NCBI GenBank assembly: GCA_035638255.1
Contig: DASRAJ010000095.1
Location: forward strand, 1-64,000
Direction of reading: 5' to 3'
Length of the DNA stretch: 64,000 nucleotides
From: DASRAJ01 sp035638255
GTDB taxonomy: Bacteria > Bacteroidota > Bacteroidia > Chitinophagales > UBA10324
The notes beneath the pieces are model-generated. The model did not search any database, was not told the DNA's origin, and was given only the letters and a program-made list of their open reading frames with translations. Each line of letters begins with the position of its first letter. The stretch's first letter is position 1. The translations under genes and the position numbers were made by a program. Of the stretch, positions 9,377 through 17,203 are shown in pieces.

Positions 9377-10825
9377 TCATTGATTCACCATTTTCACCGT
9401 CATCTTTTGCGTGCCATTGCTGATGGTGAGAAAATAATTTCCCGAAGTTAACTCACCGATGTTGAGTGTTTCTTTGTGTGCTCCCACCGCGCGTTGTTCA
9501 CTCGAAATAAAATTTTTGATCAGTTTTCCATTCACATCATACAATGTCATGGTGAGTGATTCATTTTTTGTGAGGGTGTATTCGAGGGTTTCGGTTTGGT
9601 GGATGGGGTTGGGGTAGATGAGCGGGGAAGATTGAGATAAAGAAAAATTCAGGATGCCTACATTCAACTCTGAAAGATAGCGTGCTAATTCAATCCTGGA
9701 ATCAGAGCCTCCGGCTATCACAATCTTTCCATCAGGTTCGATAGCCACACAAATTGCTTTATCAATTTCATTATCAAAATCAGTCGTTGTTACTCCGTTC
9801 GTTCCGAATGAAGAATCAATAGAACCATCTTCGTTGAGAACAATCAATGCAAAATCATCAGGAAGGTTCAAGGTCGCTCCTGTTGCAACAATTTTTCCAT
9901 CAACCTGGAGGGCAAATGAACCTGTTGATTCAAAAGTAGAATCAGTTGCTATTCCATTTGTTCCAAAAGTGGTATCCAAACTACCATCTGAATTATATCT
10001 CACTAAAGTAAATGTGCCAGGTGCGCTTACTAAAATTTTCCCATCCGGTTGAATAGCTATTGCATTAATAGCTGTGTTGCTCATTGCAGTAGTCACAATT
10101 CCTTGTATGCCGAAACTGCTGTCAAGAGTTCCGTTTGAATTGTAGCGGACAAGTGCCCAGTCAGTATTATTTCCGGTCTGTGTATAACCACCTGCTACAA
10201 TCTTATTATCGGATTGAATCGCTACGGCGTAAATTCCGCTCTCTGAACCAATGAGTGTAGATACAATCCCATTTGAGGAGAAGCTGGTATCAAAAAGTCC
10301 AGTCGAATCGTAACGAAGAAGCATGAAACCTTCATCGCCATACATAAATCCTCCGACAACAATTTTTCCATCTGCTTGCAATGCCGCGGTAGTTTCACCA
10401 AATGAATAATACTGGTAATTAAGGGCAAAGGGGTCAAGAAGACCACTCGAAGTGTATCTGGCAAGATTATAACCCTCGGCAAACCTTTGAACCACCACAA
10501 TTTTCCCATCTTGTTGTACCGCCAAAGAAAACACTTCACAATCTTCATTCCCGCCGAGTCCAATACTAATATCTACTGTACCATCTGTATTGTATCTTGA
10601 AATAAAACTCTTATGGTAGGAGGATGCATTAGGGGTTGTTCCTCCAATTAAAATTTTTCCATCCGGTTGAATTGTCATGGTTGAGACACTACCATAAGAT
10701 CCTCCAAAAGGAAATGGGGTTTTTACTTTTCCATCTCCGCTAAACGTATTGTCGAGCTGACCCGCCTGTGCAAATGCAGTAGCAGACAAAACTGAGATTA
10801 TGATAATTGAGGAAAGCGTTCTCAT
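9377..10825 (-). CDS. Delta-60-repeat T9SS-secreted protein, paralogue 7
   Basis: 482 residues, the shortest complete member. Signal peptide MRTLSSIIIISVLSATAFAQ. Seven repeat positions are recognisable, but repeat 2 (VDISIGLGGNE) and repeat 3 (LDPFALNY) have degenerate cores. Repeats 4-7 are closely related to those of paralogue 8: DNA at 9885-9947 matches 11335-11397 with one difference in 63 bases. The sorting domain, however, is the common HQTETLEYTLTKNESL type, unlike that of paralogue 8. Only 4 bases separate its ATG from the stop of paralogue 8, the tightest junction in the array. Confidence 0.9.
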   Translation of the reverse strand: MRTLSSIIIISVLSATAFAQAGQLDNTFSGDGKVKTPFPFGGSYGSVSTMTIQPDGKILIGGTTPNASSYHKSFISRYNTDGTVDISIGLGGNEDCEVFSLAVQQDGKIVVVQRFAEGYNLARYTSSGLLDPFALNYQYYSFGETTAALQADGKIVVGGFMYGDEGFMLLRYDSTGLFDTSFSSNGIVSTLIGSESGIYAVAIQSDNKIVAGGYTQTGNNTDWALVRYNSNGTLDSSFGIQGIVTTAMSNTAINAIAIQPDGKILVSAPGTFTLVRYNSDGSLDTTFGTNGIATDSTFESTGSFALQVDGKIVATGATLNLPDDFALIVLNEDGSIDSSFGTNGVTTTDFDNEIDKAICVAIEPDGKIVIAGGSDSRIELARYLSELNVGILNFSLSQSSPLIYPNPIHQTETLEYTLTKNESLTMTLYDVNGKLIKNFISSEQRAVGAHKETLNIGELTSGNYFLTISNGTQKMTVKMVNQ

Positions 10826-10829
10826 AAAG

Positions 10830-12305
10830 TTATTGCTTAGTGACTTTCACACTCACACTGCGTGAGCCATTACTAATTGTGAGCATATAATTTCCCACAG
10901 CAAGATTTTCATTCATCTTCAATTGCTCTTTGAGCTCACCTGCTGTTCTGTTTTCATTGGTGATGAATGATTGCACCATCTTTCCGCTTGCATCATACAA
11001 TGTGATGGTGAGAGTTTGATCCTTCGTGAGTGTGTATTCGAGCGTTTCGTTTTGCTGGATGGGGTTAGGGTAAACCAGAGGAGAGGATTGGGGTGCAGAG
11101 AAACTCAGGATGCCAACGTTAAACTCTGAGAGATATCGTGCTAATTCAATTTCGGAAGAGTTCCCGCCAACAACAATTTTTCTGTCAGGTGCGATAGCCA
11201 CACAACATGGATAATCATTACTACCGAAGTCAGTTGTCACTAAGCCGTTTGTACCGAATGAAGAGTCGATTGAGCCGTCCTGATTCAAAACAATTAATGC
11301 AAAATCATGAGGATGATCTGAAGTCGCCCCAGCTGCAACAATTTTTCCATCAACCTGGAGGGCAAATGAACCTGTTGATTCAAAAGAAGAATCAGTTACT
11401 ATTCCGTTTGTTCCAAAAGTGGTGTCCAAACTACCATCTGAATTATATCTCACTAAAGTAAGCGTGCCAGGTGCGCTTGCTAAAATTTTCCCATCCGGTT
11501 GAATAGCTATTACATTTATAGTCGTGTTGCTCATTGCAGTAGTCACAATTCCTTGTGTGCCGAAACTGCTGTCAAGAGTTCCATTTGAATTGTAGCGGGC
11601 GAGTGCCCAATCAGTGTTCATTCCTGTCTGTGTAAAGCCACCTGCCACGATCTTATTATCAGGTTGAATCGCTATAGCGTGAATTCCGCTCTCTGAACCA
11701 ATGAATGTATTAACAATCCCGTTTGAATCGAAGCTGGAATCAAGATCTCCATTCGAAGTGTAACGAATTAGCATGAATCCTTCACCACCAAACATAATGC
11801 CGCCGACTACTACCTTTTCATCAGATTGTGACGCTGCAGCGTATTCATTAAACGTGTTGTAGAATGTATGCGCACTGAAGCTGGTATCGAAAGTACCGTT
11901 TGAATTGAAGCGTAATGTAGAGTACCAGAATTCGCCCATACATACAACTGCTACAATTTTCCAATCTTCGCACACCGTTAAAGAAAAGACAACAGCGCTC
12001 GTTTCCTGTCCGCTCACTATCGCCCCACCGTAGCCAAAATCATTATCAAACGAACCATCTGTATTATATCTGGAAATAGTCCACCGATTAGGGATTGCGC
12101 CATTTACGTAAACATCCGAAGATGCAACCAATATTTTACCATCTGGCTGAATTGCTATAGCCGAAACGCTTCCCCAATAACCATAAGCAGGAAAACCATC
12201 CTTCACTTTTCCATCTCCGCTAAACGTACTATCCAACTCTCCTGCCTGTGCAAACGCAGCAGCAGAAAAAAATGCGATGACGATAATTGCAGAGAGTGTT
12301 TTCAT
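10830..12305 (-). CDS. Delta-60-repeat T9SS-secreted protein, paralogue 8 with divergent sorting domain
   Basis: 491 residues. Signal peptide MKTLSAIIVIAFFSAAAFAQ, seven repeat positions with degenerate cores at 2 and 3 (FDNDFGYGGAI, FDTSFSAHTF), closely matching paralogue 7 in repeats 4-7. Two cysteines in the DYPCCVAIAP segment and one in SLTVCEDWK are unusual for the array. The C-terminal domain reads TLTITLYDASGKMVQSF and ends SVSVKVTKQ, clearly different from the other eight. It therefore looks like a propeller from a recent duplication joined to an older or foreign sorting domain. Confidence 0.9.
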   Translation of the reverse strand: MKTLSAIIVIAFFSAAAFAQAGELDSTFSGDGKVKDGFPAYGYWGSVSAIAIQPDGKILVASSDVYVNGAIPNRWTISRYNTDGSFDNDFGYGGAIVSGQETSAVVFSLTVCEDWKIVAVVCMGEFWYSTLRFNSNGTFDTSFSAHTFYNTFNEYAAASQSDEKVVVGGIMFGGEGFMLIRYTSNGDLDSSFDSNGIVNTFIGSESGIHAIAIQPDNKIVAGGFTQTGMNTDWALARYNSNGTLDSSFGTQGIVTTAMSNTTINVIAIQPDGKILASAPGTLTLVRYNSDGSLDTTFGTNGIVTDSSFESTGSFALQVDGKIVAAGATSDHPHDFALIVLNQDGSIDSSFGTNGLVTTDFGSNDYPCCVAIAPDRKIVVGGNSSEIELARYLSEFNVGILSFSAPQSSPLVYPNPIQQNETLEYTLTKDQTLTITLYDASGKMVQSFITNENRTAGELKEQLKMNENLAVGNYMLTISNGSRSVSVKVTKQ

Positions 12306-12323
12306 TCGAAAGATTTTTGAAAT

Positions 12324-13796
12324 TTATTGCTTCACAATTTTTACACTCATCTTTTGCTCACCATTGCTGATGGTGAGAAAATAATTTCCTGAAGTTAACT
12401 CGCCGATGTTGAGTGTTTCCTTGTGTGCACCTGCTGCTTGATCCTCATTCGAAATAAAATTCCTGATCAGCCTTCCATTCACATCATACAATGCGATGGT
12501 GAGTGATTCATTTTTAGTGAGGGTGTATTCGAGGGTTTCGGTTTGATGGATGGGGTTGGGGTAGATGAGTAGGGAGGTAGGTGATGAAGAAAAGTTGAGA
12601 ATGCCCAACTCTAATCCGGATAAGTAACGAGCAACTGCGAACTCCGTCCAGGGATAAATGCTTTTTGCATACCCTGCAACTACAATTGTTTGATCCGGTT
12701 CTATTGCTACTGAGAATGCTGCATCATCCAGGTCATTAAAGTCAGTAGACAAAATTCCATTCGTACCAAAAGTATCATCAAGAGCGCCATTAGAATTAAA
12801 TCGGGCCACAGCAAAATCAGAAGCGTAGTTTCCTGCAACCCCAACAGCAATAATTTTTCCATCGGATTGTAAAGCCATGGACGATAGGGTGCTGTTGGTT
12901 AGGTAAGTTGTCGCTTGTCCTCCCAATCCAAAGCTGCTATCCGGCATTCCATTAGTATTATATCGAGCCATCGCAAAATCAAGCCCGGAAGAACCTGCAA
13001 CGATGATTTTGCCATCGGGTTGAATAATAACTGGTGACGAAGTGAATTCTATTCCAATGTTGGTCGCTACAATTCCGTTCGAGTTGAAGCTACTATCAAG
13101 AGTCCCATCAGTATTGAGACGCACTAAACACGAAGACGTAAAATATGAAGACGTAACTGTCAAAATTTTCCCATCTGTTTGGATAACGACCGAAAGTGCA
13201 TTTGTCAGGTTTGAATTAGTGACTATACCGCCAATACCGAAAGTGCTGTCACGAGTGCCATCTTCATTATATCGAATCACAGTGAAACCTCCTCCGCCTG
13301 CCGCAATAATTTTTCCATCCGTTTGAATGGCTAAAGAATGTGCGAAAGTAAAACTTGGGTCTTCAAAAATTCCACCTATGCCGAAACTTGCATCAATAAT
13401 TCCATCCGTATTTAATCGAGCTATATAGCCAGTGTTAAAATCGTCGCCGACAAATACAATTTTACCGTCAGATTGTATTGCTACTGATACGGCATTGCGA
13501 TAAGGCAACCCGCCATAAATAGATATTCCGCTACCATTAAAGCTGCTGTCAACCGTGCCATTTGTATTATATCGAGCTAAACAACCTGCCGAATGCGATA
13601 CGCCAGACTTTGAAGTTCCTGCAGCTACGATTTTCCCATCTGTCTGTATTGCTAATGAATGAATTTCAGCGCCAAAGGATTGAATGTAAGTTGTCACTTT
13701 TCCATCTCCACCAAACGTATTATCCAACTCTCCCGCCTGGGCAAATGCAGCAACAGAAAAAAGAATGATGATAATAATTTCAGAGAGTGTTTTCAT
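12324..13796 (-). CDS. Delta-60-repeat T9SS-secreted protein, paralogue 9 (promoter-proximal)
   Basis: 490 residues from the ATG at 13796. An upstream in-frame ATG at 13844 would add 16 residues before the leader MKTLSEIIIIILFSVAAFAQ and would run across the candidate -7 box, so the inner start is preferred. Seven repeats (LDNTFGGDGKV to LDDTFGTNGIL) and a standard T9SS type A domain follow. It is the first gene of the co-directional array, lying 126 bases after rplK with a terminator and a promoter-like box in between, so it probably opens the array's own transcript. Confidence 0.92.
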   Translation of the reverse strand: MKTLSEIIIIILFSVAAFAQAGELDNTFGGDGKVTTYIQSFGAEIHSLAIQTDGKIVAAGTSKSGVSHSAGCLARYNTNGTVDSSFNGSGISIYGGLPYRNAVSVAIQSDGKIVFVGDDFNTGYIARLNTDGIIDASFGIGGIFEDPSFTFAHSLAIQTDGKIIAAGGGGFTVIRYNEDGTRDSTFGIGGIVTNSNLTNALSVVIQTDGKILTVTSSYFTSSCLVRLNTDGTLDSSFNSNGIVATNIGIEFTSSPVIIQPDGKIIVAGSSGLDFAMARYNTNGMPDSSFGLGGQATTYLTNSTLSSMALQSDGKIIAVGVAGNYASDFAVARFNSNGALDDTFGTNGILSTDFNDLDDAAFSVAIEPDQTIVVAGYAKSIYPWTEFAVARYLSGLELGILNFSSSPTSLLIYPNPIHQTETLEYTLTKNESLTIALYDVNGRLIRNFISNEDQAAGAHKETLNIGELTSGNYFLTISNGEQKMSVKIVKQ

Positions 13797-13816
13797 TTCA
13801 AAAATATTTCTCTTAC

Positions 13817-13824
13817 CAAAGGTA
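13817..13824 (-). promoter_or_regulatory. Candidate -7 box for the delta-60 array
   Basis: On the minus strand the bases read TACCTTTG, a full match to the Bacteroidota -7 element TAnnTTTG, 20 bases upstream of the preferred ATG of paralogue 9. No clean TTTG lies at the usual 19-21 base spacing; TTTTC is about 23 bases away. It sits just after the rplK terminator. Confidence 0.5.
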
Positions 13825-13852
13825 ACCCCATTTCTCACCATCACTATGAAAA

Positions 13853-13877
13853 GAAAAACCCCGGCACCAAGCCAGGG
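13853..13877 (-). terminator. Intrinsic terminator after rplK
   Basis: On the minus strand CCCTGGC-TTGGT-GCCGGGG forms a seven-pair stem (one G-U) followed by TTTTTCTTTT. It lies about 45 bases after the rplK stop and would separate the ribosomal transcript from the delta-60 array. Confidence 0.75.
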
Positions 13878-13891
13878 TCCTGTTTTTTTGC

Positions 13892-13920
13892 AAATTGAAA
13901 ATTGCCAACTGCCAACTGAT
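13892..13920. repeat. Degenerate intergenic short tandem repeat (TTGCCAAC type)
   Basis: The segment GAAAATTGCCAACTGCCAAC is a short imperfect tandem repeat. The same GCCAACT text recurs at 15410-15435, and related text lies at 17298-17321 and 17391-17400, all in spacers. Confidence 0.55.
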
Positions 13921-13922
13921 TC

Positions 13923-14366
13923 TTAATTCGTCCACGGAGCATTGCCTTCCACCGTCAATCCCATCGACCGCGCCGTACCCGCCACCATCTTCATCGCAGA
14001 TTCAATGGTGAAGCAATTGAGATCACTCATTTTTTCTTCCGCAATCTTTTTTACCTGATCCCAATCTACCGAGCCAATTTTTGTCCGGTTAGGAACGCCG
14101 CTGCCTTTGGGTTGCTTTGCAGCTTCAAGAAGCGATACGGCCACAGGTGGCTGTTTGATGATGAAGTCAAAGGACTTATCCTTATAAACGGTGATAATAA
14201 CCGGAAGCACCTTGCCTTGTTTCTCCTGCGTTTGCGCATTAAACCGCTTGCAGAATTCCATGATGTTAATTCCTTTAGAACCCAGTGCCGGACCAATCGG
14301 AGGAGCAGGATTCGCCTGTCCGCCTTTGCACTGAAGCTTTACATAAGTTTCGATTTCTTTTGCCAT
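13923..14366 (-). CDS. rplK: 50S ribosomal protein L11
   Basis: 147 residues, the family's usual length. L11 binds 23S rRNA in the GTPase-associated centre and supports factor-dependent steps of translation. Family hallmarks are visible: the proline-rich N-terminus GGQANPAPPIGPALGSKGI and the C-terminal TARSMGLTVEGNAPW region that binds rRNA. It follows nusG on the same strand as expected. The next gene should be rplA (L1) in almost all bacteria, but here a terminator and a delta-60-repeat gene follow. Confidence 0.98.
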   Translation of the reverse strand: MAKEIETYVKLQCKGGQANPAPPIGPALGSKGINIMEFCKRFNAQTQEKQGKVLPVIITVYKDKSFDFIIKQPPVAVSLLEAAKQPKGSGVPNRTKIGSVDWDQVKKIAEEKMSDLNCFTIESAMKMVAGTARSMGLTVEGNAPWTN

Positions 14367-14379
14367 TACTTGTTAGTTT

Positions 14380-14410
14380 ATTGGGTTATTGGGATATTGG
14401 GTTATTGGGA
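14380..14410. repeat. TTGGGTTATTGGGATA short tandem repeat
   Basis: Imperfect tandem units of TTGGGTTA/TTGGGATA occupy the 81-base spacer between rplK and nusG. It is one of several low-complexity spacer repeats in this window and carries no ORF of note. Confidence 0.6.
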
Positions 14411-14447
14411 ATGAAGGCTATTAATTTCCCAATTCCCAAATTTCCTA

Positions 14448-14993
14448 TTATACTTTCTCCACCTGCGCATAATTCAATTCCACAGGAGTTTTCCTTCCGA
14501 AAATCTTCACGTTCACTTTGATCTTTTTCTTCTCTTCATTCACTTCTTCAATCACGCCGATGAAATCATTGAAAGGTCCGTCGGTGATCTTCACATTTTC
14601 TCCCACTAAGAATGGCTCGTTGATCGCTTCACCGGCTTCTGCTAATTCATCCACCTTGCCAAGGATGCGGTTCACTTCTGTCTTGCGCAACGCCTGCGGC
14701 TTTGCTCCTCCGAGAAAATTGATAACGCCGGAAATATTTTTAATAGTGCCGAACATATCAGGAGTTGTTCTCAGTTCATCTGCTTCCATCAATATATAGC
14801 CCGGGAAAAAGGTGCGCTCCTTAATTACTTTCTTACCATTCTTTACCTTGTAAATCTTTTCCATCGGCACCAGCACCTGCGTTACAATTTCTTTCCAGCC
14901 GCTGCGGGTCACTTCGTTTTCGATGTACTCCTTGATCTTGCGTTCCTTACCACTGATCACACGCATCACATACCATTTCTTTTCTTCGTTCAT
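14448..14993 (-). CDS. nusG: Transcription termination/antitermination factor NusG
   Basis: 181 residues. NusG binds RNA polymerase near the clamp and links it to Rho or the ribosome. The N-terminal NGN domain is seen in WYVMRVISGKERKIKEYIE and TFFPGYILMEAD, and a C-terminal KOW domain in VGENVKITDGPFNDFIGVIEEV (about residues 128-155). It sits between secE and rplK in the canonical order, 15 bases after secE, and is surely cotranscribed with it. Confidence 0.98.
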   Translation of the reverse strand: MNEEKKWYVMRVISGKERKIKEYIENEVTRSGWKEIVTQVLVPMEKIYKVKNGKKVIKERTFFPGYILMEADELRTTPDMFGTIKNISGVINFLGGAKPQALRKTEVNRILGKVDELAEAGEAINEPFLVGENVKITDGPFNDFIGVIEEVNEEKKKIKVNVKIFGRKTPVELNYAQVEKV

Positions 14994-15008
14994 TGCAAAA
15001 AATATTTT

Positions 15009-15203
15009 TTATTGGAAAAAGTGATAGAATGTATGCATGGCAAAATTAGCCGCCTCATTCATCACCCAAACTATAAGCGCCAAAATCAACATGGCAATGG
15101 TAACAACAATTAAGCTTCCCTGCAGATCTTCAAGGGTTGGCCATGAAACTTTGTGAACAAGCTCAGTCCATGTTTCTGAAAAAAATAAGTTGATGCGATT
15201 CAT
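15009..15203 (-). CDS. secE: Preprotein translocase subunit SecE
   Basis: 64 residues, the short single-span form usual in this phylum. SecE clamps SecY in the inner-membrane Sec translocon. The conserved ETWTELVHKVSWPTLEDLQGS amphipathic region precedes one hydrophobic span (LIVVTIAMLILALIVWVM). It lies between tRNA-Trp and nusG, the conserved arrangement, and feeds the pathway used by all signal-peptide proteins in this window. Confidence 0.96.
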   Translation of the reverse strand: MNRINLFFSETWTELVHKVSWPTLEDLQGSLIVVTIAMLILALIVWVMNEAANFAMHTFYHFFQ

Positions 15204-15237
15204 AAGATTCAGTTATTTGTTATTTATTACTCGATAA

Positions 15238-15261
15238 ACGGACAGAATTCTATTTGTCCGT
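15238..15261 (-). terminator. Hairpin between tRNA-Trp and secE
   Basis: ACGGACA and TGTCCGT form a perfect seven-pair stem with a ten-base loop, 33 bases after the tRNA-Trp CCA end. The T tract is weak, so it may be a processing hairpin or attenuator rather than a full terminator. Confidence 0.4.
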
Positions 15262-15293
15262 CTAACTACTAATCATTTACTATTCACTCCTTC

Positions 15294-15369
15294 TGGCAGG
15301 GGTGGAGAGACTCGAACTCCCAGCCAACGGTTTTGGAGACCGCTACTCTGCCAATTGAGCTACACCCCT
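15294..15369 (-). tRNA. tRNA-Trp (CCA anticodon), CCA end encoded
   Basis: The acceptor AGGGGTG pairs with CACCCCT. The anticodon loop CTCCAAA carries CCA at 34-36, and the T arm contains TTCGAGT. The discriminator G is followed by encoded CCA, which the four intact tRNAs upstream of tuf do not have. Placement between tuf and secE is the conserved one. Confidence 0.97.
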
Positions 15370-15436
15370 TTGTTCAGTTTGCAGTTTACAGTTTGCAATT
15401 TGTTTTTTGCTAACTGCCAACTGCCAATTGCCAACT
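15370..15436. repeat. Degenerate CAGTTTGCAGTTTACA / GCCAACT repeats
   Basis: The spacer between tuf and tRNA-Trp consists of imperfect tandem copies of two related motifs, CAGTTTGCA-like on one side and GCCAACTGCCAATT on the other. It reaches the tuf stop codon. Confidence 0.6.
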
Positions 15437-16623
15437 TATTTTAAAATCTCCGTCACCTGACCAGCGCCAACGGTTTTGCCACCTTCACGTATGGCGAAGC
15501 GCAAACCTTTTTCCATAGCCACCGGCATGATCAGCTTCACTGTCATGGCGATGTTATCACCGGCCATCACCATTTCAACGCCATCGGGTAATTTGATTTC
15601 TCCCGTTACGTCAGTAGTGCGCAGGTAAAACTGCGGACGATAGTTGTTGAAGAAGGGAGTGTGACGACCGCCTTCTTCCTTGCTCAGCACATACACTTCG
15701 CATTTGAATTCAGTGTGCGGAGTGATGGAACCCGGAGCGCATACGACCATGCCGCGGCGGATGTCATCTTTTTCAATTCCGCGCAGCAGCAATCCAACGT
15801 TGTCACCGGCCTCACCTTCATCCAGAATCTTGCGGAACATTTCAACACCGGTAACTGTAGACTTCAATGATTGCTCAATCAAGCCAATAATTTCCACTGC
15901 ATCGCCTGTATGAATAATGCCGCGTTCAATACGTCCTGTGGCCACTGTGCCACGACCTGTGATGGAGAACACGTCCTCCACCGGCATGAGAAACGGCTTG
16001 TCCTTGGCGCGCAATGGAATTGGAATCTCCTTATCAACAGCAGCCATTAATTCATCAATTGATTTGGTCCAGTTCGGATCGTTGTTCAGCGCGAGCAATG
16101 CAGAACCACGAATAACGGCCGCTTTATCGCCATCGAATTGATAAAAGCTCAGCAATTCGCGCACTTCCATTTCAACGAGATCAAGCAATTCGGGATCATC
16201 CACAAGATCACACTTGTTCATGTACACCACCACCGCCGGCACACCTACCTGGCGCGCAAGCAAAATGTGCTCACGGGTTTGAGGCATAGGGCCATCTGTG
16301 GCGGCAACAACAAGTATGGCGCCGTCCATTTGAGCGGCACCTGTTACCATATTCTTGATGTAGTCGGCATGACCAGGGCAATCTACGTGAGCATAGTGAC
16401 GGTTCATCGTTGAATATTCAACGTGAGCTGTATTAATAGTGATGCCGCGCTCTTTTTCTTCGGGAGCATTATCAATCGAATCGTACGATTTCATTTCCGC
16501 CAATCCCTGTTTTGAAAGAACAAAAGTGATTGCAGAAGTAAGCGTGGTTTTACCATGATCAACGTGTCCGATGGTTCCGATGTTAACGTGCGGTTTCGTG
16601 CGTTCAAATTTTTCCTTAGCCAT
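15436..16623 (-). CDS. tuf: Elongation factor Tu
   Basis: 395 residues, full length. EF-Tu delivers aminoacyl-tRNA to the ribosome. The G1 loop GHVDHGKT lies at residues 19-26, the G3 motif DCPGH near 80 and the G4 motif NKCD near 136, followed by beta-barrel domains 2 and 3 (FLMPVEDVFSITGRGTVATG and the C-terminal REGGKTVGAGQVTEILK). It lies downstream of four tRNA genes and upstream of tRNA-Trp, the layout also known from the E. coli tufB locus. Confidence 0.99.
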   Translation of the reverse strand: MAKEKFERTKPHVNIGTIGHVDHGKTTLTSAITFVLSKQGLAEMKSYDSIDNAPEEKERGITINTAHVEYSTMNRHYAHVDCPGHADYIKNMVTGAAQMDGAILVVAATDGPMPQTREHILLARQVGVPAVVVYMNKCDLVDDPELLDLVEMEVRELLSFYQFDGDKAAVIRGSALLALNNDPNWTKSIDELMAAVDKEIPIPLRAKDKPFLMPVEDVFSITGRGTVATGRIERGIIHTGDAVEIIGLIEQSLKSTVTGVEMFRKILDEGEAGDNVGLLLRGIEKDDIRRGMVVCAPGSITPHTEFKCEVYVLSKEEGGRHTPFFNNYRPQFYLRTTDVTGEIKLPDGVEMVMAGDNIAMTVKLIMPVAMEKGLRFAIREGGKTVGAGQVTEILK

Positions 16624-16686
16624 AGCTAATAAGTTGTTGAGGTTAAAATGATTTTTTTATTTCAAAGAAGATCATCGCTGATCCTG

Positions 16687-16759
16687 AGTTCATGACCGGA
16701 ATCGAACCGGTAATTTCCCCCGACCTGTCGGGGTTGCTCTTCCATTGAGCTGCATCAAC
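16687..16759 (-). pseudogene. Degenerate tRNA-like element with palindromic anticodon arm
   Basis: The element is 73 bases, normal tRNA length. Acceptor strands GTTGATG and CATGAAC pair at six of seven positions. The D arm GCTC-AATGGAA-GAGC and T arm ACCGG-TTCGATT-CCGGT are intact. The anticodon arm is CCCCGAC-AG-GTCGGGG, a perfect palindrome of the CCCGA...TCGGG family found elsewhere in this region. No alignment gives a seven-base loop with U33, so no anticodon can be assigned and decoding is unlikely. It lies between tRNA-Thr(GGT) and tuf. Confidence 0.65.
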
Positions 16760-16775
16760 TGACTTAATTTTTTTT

Positions 16776-16805
16776 CAGAGCCAATGGTCCCGATCAAATC
16801 GGGAC
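16776..16805 (-). repeat. Duplicated tRNA-Thr 3' end fused to a palindrome
   Basis: The 12 bases CAGAGCCAATGG at 16776-16787 repeat those at 16871-16882, the 3' acceptor strand and flank of tRNA-Thr(GGT). In the duplicate, the place of the T arm is taken by GTCCCGAT-CAA-ATCGGGAC, an eight-pair hairpin. The remaining 16806-16870 shows nothing recognisable. Confidence 0.55.
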
Positions 16806-16873
16806 GATCCTCCTGTTCCATCCGGAACCGCCACCTCCGTCCACAGTAACTGTTTCACTTTTCCCCTTTCCAG

Positions 16874-16946
16874 AGCCAATGGCCAGAATCGGACTGGCGA
16901 CCCCATCCTTACCATGGATGTGCTCTACCGACTGAGCTACATTGGC
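16874..16946 (-). tRNA. tRNA-Thr (GGT anticodon)
   Basis: Acceptor GCCAATG pairs with CATTGGC. The anticodon stem CATCC/GGATG encloses ATGGTAA with GGT at 34-36. D and T arms are normal and no CCA is encoded. It is the gene nearest tuf in the intact tRNA cluster. Confidence 0.96.
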
Positions 16947-17059
16947 CGATTGATTTCGGATTTAAGATTTCGGATTTGCTTTTCAGTTCCCAATTTATAA
17001 TCGTTGATCCTTCATTGTTATTTATTAATCACAATACACAAATAATTTTTTTCCTTCCG

Positions 17060-17132
17060 AGCGGGAGACGAGGCTCGAACCCGCGACCTTCAGCTTGGAA
17101 GGCTGACGCTCTACCAACTGAGCTACTCCCGC
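17060..17132 (-). tRNA. tRNA-Gly (TCC anticodon)
   Basis: Acceptor GCGGGAG pairs with CTCCCGC. Anticodon stem TCAGC/GCTGA encloses CTTCCAA with TCC at 34-36. All arms are canonical and no CCA is encoded. Confidence 0.97.
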
Positions 17133-17144
17133 TTGTTCACGAGT

Positions 17145-17162
17145 CGCGATACGCGTATCGCG
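17145..17162. repeat. Perfect 18-bp palindrome between tRNA-Tyr and tRNA-Gly
   Basis: CGCGATACGCGTATCGCG is a perfect palindrome embedded in TCACGAGTCGCGA...TTCGCGACT text, in a 71-base spacer between two tRNA genes. It resembles the TCACGACTCACG-type spacer repeats seen at 49515-49540 and 56449-56528. Confidence 0.6.
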
Positions 17163-17203
17163 ATTCGCGACTTAACAATTAGTTTTCTCAAAGAACTGTT
17201 CCG

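Noticed and set aside
16687..16759. Functional tRNA with CAG or GAC anticodon
   Set aside because: No register gives a seven-base loop with U33; the anticodon arm is a palindrome of a repeat family.
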